Source: Tillus elongatus
Lineage: Eukaryota; Arthropoda; Insecta; Coleoptera; Cleridae
NCBI GenBank assembly: GCA_964006375.1
Contig: OZ023269.1
Coordinates: forward strand, 372,001 to 436,000
DNA: 64,000 nucleotides
Direction of reading: 5' to 3'
In this document: piece after piece, positions 57,658 through 64,000 of the stretch
Layout: each line of letters opens with the position of its first letter
Numbering within the stretch: the stretch's first letter is position 1
Notes under the pieces: model-generated
Seen by the model: only the letters and a program-made list of their open reading frames with translations
Database searches by the model: none
What the model was told of the DNA's origin: nothing
Program-made: the position numbers and the translations under genes

Positions 57658-58371
57658 AAGGTGTCAAAGTAGCCCAAGTTGACTAAATTTACGAAGAAAA
57701 AGTGTCTGGCAATAAACGATTTTCATACAAGAAAATAACGCCAAAAATATTTTGCGTGGCCCTGAGAAAACGAACCTGTATAATACAGCTCTGCGTTGAT
57801 GAAGTCTAAATTCTGAACTATAAACATCAATAATATCATAGATAGGATCCTGCCGCCATAGAATATGCTTACATATTGAAAACAGCCGTGAATAATGGTT
57901 AAAAATGATACCGGCATCAAATTCTATTGTATATTATATCATAACAAAAGAATATTGATCTCTTTGGTATTTGAATAATTGCCTTTTTGTAGTATTGTTT
58001 ACCGTATTTTCAATAAGAAACCCATCTGTTATATAATTCGAAATAAATCTATATAGTGTTGAAATTTTGTTAAAAGTATGTATCGATATCAATATTATAT
58101 TGTGTATAGATTCGCCATTTTGACGATTCATGGTGATAGATTAAAAATCTGAATTTAGCGGTTATAATAGACCTAAATATATTTTAGCGTAACTGCATAA
58201 CGTTATTTTCTAGACAACCTTGACTTTGAAAATTTGATTTAATGAAAAAGGAAATCAATCAATCAATTACAACATATGTAGGCGAAACTCCTGCAGTATC
58301 GGCATCTCAAGATGTTTTCAAATTTGAGAAAACGTGAAAACAAATTGAATCAACTAATATTTCATATTTTT
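57658..58371. other. AT-rich non-coding
   Basis: Nothing recognised. Confidence 0.4.
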
Positions 58372-59178
58372 TTTTGCCTCAGGGCTCGTCCGCGACTTCG
58401 CCGCACCGAAAGCACTGCAGACTTTGGATTATTGTGCATGCCCTTAGTCTTTTTACTCCACCCATTCCAAAATCACTGTGCCTTGAACTAGTCTGCACAG
58501 CAATTGGTAGGGTGAAGTTTTATATTGCTCTGTCTCCGGTCTAGACTGACCGTAGATCAGTTGTCTTTTGCGGTTCAGAGCTTTACACTCGCACAATATG
58601 TTCTGGGCTGATTCCTTCCCCTCGCCGCGGAGTCTGCATGCGAGGTCCCCTCGAACCGCCCCATTTTATGCAGGTGTTTCTTGACAGCCATGTGTCCCGT
58701 CAAGAGACCTGTTATGTTTCTCAGCTGTCCTCTGCTAAGATTTAGCAGCTCCACAGATCTATGGGTTCGTCAATTACTGACTTTTCATGTCCGAGCCCTG
58801 GACAGTCTGCCCAGTACACCTTGTGTTCGTTTCTGACCCAGGATTTAATGGCTCCCCTGGCAGTGCTCTTTGTAACGCCCAGAACCGGTTCTGGTCCCAT
58901 AAATGGTTCTGCTGACCCTCTCTTTGCGAGACTGTCAGCTTCTTCATTGGCTTTAACCCCCGAGTGACCCGACACCCAGATGATGGTGACCTCATTCTGC
59001 CCAGCTAGGTCCCTCGTCTCGTCTCTGCACTCACTTACCAGCCAGGAGGATCCGCTTGTTGGTTTAGCCCCTTCTCTTGTTCTCCCGCAAATAGTGCAGG
59101 TTGGCGTACATTTCGGCTTGAAAGACCGTTGCATGGGCTCCGAGGGAAATACTATGACTTACCCTCGATTCTCCATTG
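58372..59178 (-). mobile_element. RNase H LINE 3' fragment with poly(A)
   Basis: Minus strand: SISLGAHATVFQAEMYANLH (RNase H start, glutamate motif), then NEVTIIWVSGHSGVKANEEA and DSLAKRGS, which keeps the last catalytic aspartate. GPEPVLGVTKSTARGAI follows, then a decayed C-terminus. The 3' end near 58378 is followed by poly-A. It is the same family as the 83-bp insert at 45654 and a relative of the element at 1-1172. The 5' side is cut at the mariner TIR. Confidence 0.85.
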
Positions 59179-61217
59179 TCAGATGATATCGTCAAAAAAA
59201 TCACCAGCTTTTGATGGTGGATTTGGTACTTCATCAATTACTGTAGTCAATATTTAGCAATACACTACAGGGCGTTCAAAAATTCAAGACTTATTATCGG
59301 CACCTTCAAAACAGATTATTTCATTTATTTCAAATAGACCACCCTATATTTTTTGCTGCACTTCATAGAGAAAATAATTTCCTTTCATATGATACTAGGC
59401 TTTCCGATACCCAAGTGCAGCGGTTCTGGCGCAATTCACACTTTTATTATTGTTTTTGCATAAATAATAATTTTTCATGTTTACAACAAATTTAACTTGC
59501 TTTGTTTGAAATTCAATCTGAAAAGTAATCCAAGGTAAACAAATGATAAAAATAAGAACAGAAAAACCAAGAGTGATTATAACAAACAGAGTTCTACAAA
59601 TGTTCAAACTGACGTCCATCCTGTTCAATATATAATTGTAGCCTTTGCTCAAAGGACCGCTTGACATTGAGCAACATTTTCTCAGCATCATCTTGTGTGG
59701 TCGGAGGCATTTTATATACGATATTCCTAACATGTCCCCCACAAGAAAAAATGAAGACATGCTAGGTCTTGCGATCTGGCTAGCCAGTTTTGTGGACCTC
59801 CTCGTCCTAACCATTTATTGGGAAAATGTCTACTAAGTTCTTGTCGCATTCTGATTTGAAAATGTGCCGGAGCACCATCCAGTTGTAGCCACATCCGCCT
59901 TATAATAGATAGTGGGACGTCTTCCAGAAGTTCAGGCAAACTTTGACTAAGAAACCTATGAAAAATATCTCCATTTAGGTGTCCATTGGAAAAGTAAGGA
60001 CCTATGAGTCTTGAACCTAATATTCCACCCCACATATTAATATACCAACGATTCTGACGGTTAATACTGCGGCACAAATTTTCATCAGCGTAGTAATAAA
60101 AATTATATCTGTTTACCAAGCCGTTACTATGAAAAGTCGATTCGTCTGTAAACAGCACATAATCGAAAAAGGTTTCATCCTCACCCAACATCTCTAATGC
60201 CTACATACAGAAATCAAGTCATCGATTGAAGTCAGAATCTGAAAGTTCTTGATTTAATCTGATATGGTAGGGATGAATGTTATGTTTTCTAATTATTCTG
60301 CTTTGCCTGCTCAACGCCGTTTCCAGACTGATTTTGCGCTTGCTTATGTGGGGATTTTCTACAAAGGATCAAGTGACCGAAACATATTTTTTTCATTTCC
60401 GGTAATTGCACTACGTGTATTGGTCGTTTCATATGCTACGCTTCCAGTTCGAAAAACTCCTAAGAATCTTTCAAAACTTCTTTTGGATGGATGATTTCGT
60501 GCTGGATATTTTTGTGCGTAAACTCGTGACGCCAGTAAACAATTTTCATGACATTCACCAACAGTTAGAATCGTATCGATTCGTTCCTGTAGAGGATACG
60601 TTTTCATTTCAAACACAATAATTTTAGAAATGATAAAATTACAAAACAGAGTAGCGATATAATCAAAGAATTAGAAGTTGTGCAGTAGGTAATGACAAAC
60701 AAGAATTGACAAATATCACAGACAATCAAGTAACCATGTACGTTTCATTCATTTCAATATCCGATGCAGAGAACTTTTTATCAAAAGAACAGTCCTATCT
60801 ATACAAAAATGGTTACAGTTAGCCATAAGAAAGCCTCGTGTAGTTTTCAAGGCAATCGAATATCGCTTTAGATTAGCCTATAAAATATAGGCTGTTCCAT
60901 TTGAAATGAACACAATAATCAACTTGGCATGTGTAAACAATAACAAAAGTGTGAATAGCGCCACAACCGATCCACTTGAGTATAGAAAACCATAGTATCA
61001 TATGAAAGGGAATTATTTTCTATATGAAATGCAATAAAAAAATATAGCGTATTCCATTTGAAATAAATGAAGGAATCTGCTTTGAACGTGCCGATAATAG
61101 AACTTGGATTTTTGAACGTCCTGTAGAGTAGCGCTAAATATTGACTACAGTAGTTGATGAAGTACCAAATCCGCCATCAAAAGCTAGTGATTTTTTTTAC
61201 GATATCATCTGACAATG
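59173..61217 (-). mobile_element. Mariner/IS630-like element with ~290-bp TIRs
   Basis: Left 59173-59463 and right 60928-61217 are inverted: TCTCCATTGTCAGATGATAT, GGATTTGGTACTTCATCAA, CTGTAGTCAATATTTAGC and TCATTTATTTCAAAT occur in both. The minus-strand transposase has an HTH region (LTVGECHENCLLASRVYAQK then HPSKRSFERFLGVFRTGS, start near 60616) and HNIHPYHIRLNQELS. DDE motifs are VLFTDESTFHSN (first D) and MWLQLDGAPAHFQIRMRQEL (second D). SQDLACLHFFLWG, where SPDLTPLDFFLWG is expected, puts Cys-Leu at the usual third-acid site. At least one stop near 60205 and other breaks are present. Confidence 0.88.
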
Positions 61218-61343
61218 GAGATAAGAGTTTCTTCGAAGACCTCACATTCGCCGACAAATCTGGGAAACCGTAATAGCTAGGTATAGGGATCCTTGGACTA
61301 AGTGAACCTTATTTTGCCATAGAATTCAAAAACGTTGTCAAAT

Positions 61344-61523
61344 ACCGGGTGTTCCATAAGAAAAACTATAACTTTGAGGTGTCACACTTTTCGGATTAGC
61401 CTGTATATTTGAAAATAATTTTAAGTTGTAGACCTTGTCAACCTATACAATCTCCCTTTGAACTAAATTCAAAATAACGAAAAATATAGACAAGAGAGCC
61501 CGTAGCGTATGTGGTGGGCCATC

Positions 61524-61529
<6 letters not shown>
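61344..61529. repeat. MITE candidate with mariner-like ends
   Basis: TACCGGGTGTTCCATAAGAA at the left and the inverse of TACAGGATGGCCCACCAC at the right. It abuts (TA)n. Confidence 0.5.
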
Positions 61530-61584
<55 letters not shown>

Positions 61585-61595
61585 TATATATATAA

Positions 61596-61692
<97 letters not shown>
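61527..61692. repeat. (TA)n microsatellite with AAATATA interruptions
   Basis: 166 bp; extra A bases near 61580-61612 break the dinucleotide phase. Confidence 0.97.
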
Positions 61693-61693
<1 letters not shown>

Positions 61694-62361
61694 CTGCAGA
61701 ACTCGGTGTGCACAAGTCAACCAACGTGAATGACTTAAAGGCCCTGGATTTCTAACAGCGAGATCATGATCACACTCTCCTTTCTGTATAGCACCTACAA
61801 TATTCAATAAATACTTTTGGTACTTACTTAGATCGCTTTTTAAAACTTCGCTCTGTTTAGATTGAACTCTTTCAAAGTTAATAACAAGTAATTTCTCAGC
61901 CGATTAACGTTTGTCCAATAGCTCTAGAAAATGAAGGTGGTCCTGTAGTTAGACAACTTTAGTTTTTGAAAAAGATGTCTATAAGGAAGCTCATTAAAAT
62001 GAAGAAGACAAATGAACCATTGCAATGGTCTGAAGTTTCATTTCAATATTGTGAATCACACAATTTTTTCGGCTTGTGTTCGTAACTGTACCGTCACAGC
62101 CAATAGCTACTAACTGTGATATGTCAACGTTGTTTTTTTCGTAATTTTTTCAGCTATTTTAGATCCAGTACTCTTTACAGGTGTCACATGTCCTAAATAC
62201 GTACCACCAGATGACTTAAACATGAATTAAACTGATATGCTCTTCTTGTTTAATTTTTATTTTGGACGATTTTTTCTTAGTACAGCATATTGTCGTTTCT
62301 CCAAACAAAGTATATACCTTTTACACTAACGTCTGTCAATGTTTGATCTTCTTTGGGTAAT
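61693..62361. other. Non-coding
   Basis: Nothing recognised. Confidence 0.4.
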
Positions 62362-62529
62362 TTCCGAGCTCCAGAGCTTTCAGACTTTGTCATCCTCTGA
62401 TGACGCTAACCTTGTTAGTGAAACGATCGTCAGGTCTTTAAGAAGATGTGTTGTGGTGATTTGGGTTCTCCAAGTGTACTTATCAGTGCTCAACACAGAT
62501 TCCAATCTTCACTTAGTGAATTCCGAGCT
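62362..62529 (+). mobile_element. HH2 unit, single 150-bp copy with target-site duplication
   Basis: TTCCGAGCT flanks the unit at 62362-62370 and 62521-62529 (AATT at its left edge may extend the match). The 150-bp unit (62371-62520) begins with the outer helix I sequence and the hammerhead. It then carries the family tail GTGTTGTGGTGATTTGGGTT...CCAAGTGTACTTATCAGTGC...CTTCACTTAGTGAA. No coding capacity. This is the clearest complete monomer in the window. Confidence 0.88.
62394..62434 (+). ncRNA. Type I hammerhead ribozyme (HH2), monomer
   Basis: CCT, CTGATGA (62397-62403), C, GCTAAC/CTT loop/GTTAGT (62405-62419), GAAA (62420-62423), CGATCGTC (C17 at 62431) and AGG. All core bases are intact. 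The helix II loop differs from the 15.5-kb copy (CTT against TTG) while the stem is kept. Confidence 0.87.
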
Positions 62530-63736
62530 TTGTTGATAAATGCAAAAAATTTGAATTTTTGTAAATTTTAACAACTTTTAGGTCTCACGCGGGACTAAAG
62601 ACACTAAAAAAAATTTGTTTTTTGTATACAGGCATTAAAAGGGAGTTAAAAGGAAGCCAATCAGTGGTATAAAAATTGTTTTTTTCGTAAATACAAAAAG
62701 GTTTTTTCGAAACTTTGAAGCTAATGCGCGACCTAAAAACTCAAAAATTTTTAAAAATATTTTTCACTATATTAGAAAGCCAAAGTGCAACTTTTTTGGC
62801 TTTTGGTATCCCAGGTTTTAAAAATTGATTGGTTCGGCCCACTCTAGTGATAATGTCTTTGAACCACACTAGAACTTTTCTTTCATATATTTATCATTAT
62901 TATTTATGTCAGCATTATCGGATGAGCCTCGTATTAATAGTTAAAATTTTCAAGCCTTGTGGTGTCATGGTCCAAAGTGTCATTTTATGGGAATATCTTT
63001 AAAAATGTAAATTAAGGTTTCTATTCTTTTGAAAGTCGATTAGGTTTTGTTTGTTCAATAAGACTAATGTGTTTCTTAGCACTTAAAACTATCGGCTAAC
63101 ACACTAGCAGGTAGACGAAGGTGAGAAGTGAATACGGCTCTGTGTAGTCGGCCTGTCAAACATCTAGTATTCCGCAGGGGTCTTATTGTGTGACCCGAAA
63201 AGTACATGCCTCCCGCTTGGCTTATAATATGCCTTAACCGACACTTAACTAGCGGCATCTTTACAGATCTACAAAATATTAGTATACACATTTTATGGTG
63301 CATAAAACACTTCTGTTGACTTTAACCTCACTTTTATATAAATTATACATAATTTAATTAACTAATTGTCAAACGACGAGATAAATTATTCTCAAAAGAA
63401 TATTTTAGGGACCGTACAATGCCAACCAACGTTACATTCTATTAAGGTAATAAGGCTGATAAATTACAAGCTTGTTCAGATTGTAATACATTGTGATTTG
63501 AATACTGATAAGCACATGTTTCAAGGTGCATTTTCAAATGTGTCATCAACTTTTCGGCTTATAAATGTTTTAAATATACACCTGCCTATTTAGCCTTTGT
63601 TATTGCGTGAAAGAATCGCATTTGATACGATTAAAGCCTTTTTAAGCTTGAAAGCTCTTTCTAAACACGAAGACATGTAACGATTTTGATATACTAACTA
63701 TCAAAATAGCTGAAAATCAATTGTCTATCAGTTTTA
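62530..63736. other. AT-rich non-coding
   Basis: Nothing recognised. Confidence 0.4.
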
Positions 63737-63968
63737 GTGACTAAGTGAAGATTGCAACCTGTGATGACCACTGATAAGCAGACGTGGAGAACCCAAATCA
63801 CCACAACACATTAAAAAAAAAACGATCGTTTCACTAACCAAGTTATAGTTCAAGTTTTAACTTGGTTAGTGAACCGATCGTTAGGTTTTTCAAATGTGTT
63901 GTGGTGATTTGGGTTCCCCAAGTGTGCGTATAAGTGCTCATCACAGATCCCAATCTTCACTTAGTGAA
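63737..63968. mobile_element. HH2 foldback with broken hammerheads
   Basis: Left arm CTAAGTGAAGATTGCAACC...ACGATCGTTTCACTAACCAA (63742-63843). Right arm TTAACTTGGTTAGTGAACC...CTTCACTTAGTGAA (63857-63968). The two units meet inside helix II, so CTGATGA is lost from both, and GAAA reads GAAC in the right unit. Confidence 0.85.
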
Positions 63969-64000
63969 TTATGGCTTCCAGGTCCACGGAACTGTATCTT

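Overview
The window looks like AT-rich euchromatic DNA of an insect. The evidence is one intact single-exon FoxB-type forkhead gene, an arthropod-style TATA/TCAGT promoter, and insect-type transposable elements: an errantivirus, mariner/IS630-like elements, a piggyBac relative, PHD-type and RNase H-type LINEs, and a Penelope-like element. The order is not proven. A beetle is my guess only.

Layout. 1-8.4 kb: LINE fragments (RNase H-type, jockey/CR1-like, RTE-like), a tRNA-headed SINE candidate and copies of a hairpin-ended repeat called F1 here. 8.45-11.25 kb: a transposon-poor island holding FoxB (9305-10054) with its promoter and poly(A) signals. 11.26-14.5 kb: a dead mariner-like element whose transposase C-terminal region is repeated about five times, with a hammerhead-ribozyme foldback nested in it. 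14.6-18.2 kb: more foldbacks, one carrying two intact hammerheads facing each other. 18.6-20.5 kb: a piggyBac-like pseudogene. 24.2-27.6 kb: a LINE split by an F1+F2 insertion. 29.6-31.5 kb: an internally deleted LINE fused to a Penelope-like RT fragment. 32.9-34.9 kb: F1-F2-F1 in inverted arrangement. 36.95-42.69 kb: an errantivirus with apparently identical 322-bp LTRs, a CGCG target duplication and open gag and env, but with protease, RT and RNase H missing. 43.2-46.1 kb: a mariner-like relic followed by a 375-bp tandem duplication that preserves two paralogous empty sites. 47.3-49.1 kb: a LINE 5' fragment between 360-bp direct repeats. 50.1-52.9 kb: a long LINE with PHD ORF1, endonuclease and RT. 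54.9-57.1 kb: the best copy of LINE family A. 58.4-61.2 kb: an RNase H LINE fragment and a mariner-like element with about 290-bp terminal inverted repeats. 62.4 kb: a 150-bp hammerhead-headed element with a target duplication. 63.7 kb: a foldback of the same family.

The only convincing host gene is FoxB. The rest is a dense, layered transposon landscape. The most unusual signal is a set of very short (about 120-240 bp) mobile units that begin with a type I hammerhead ribozyme, often occur as head-to-head palindromes, and are flanked by 8-12 bp target-site duplications. A Penelope-like RT fragment lies in the same window. Penelope-like elements are known carriers of hammerheads, which makes one a plausible but unproven source of the mobilising machinery.

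Thirteen (TA)n tracts of 60-170 bp occur, many at the edges or in the middle of repeat families. They generate long spurious Tyr-Ile reading frames that should not be annotated as genes.
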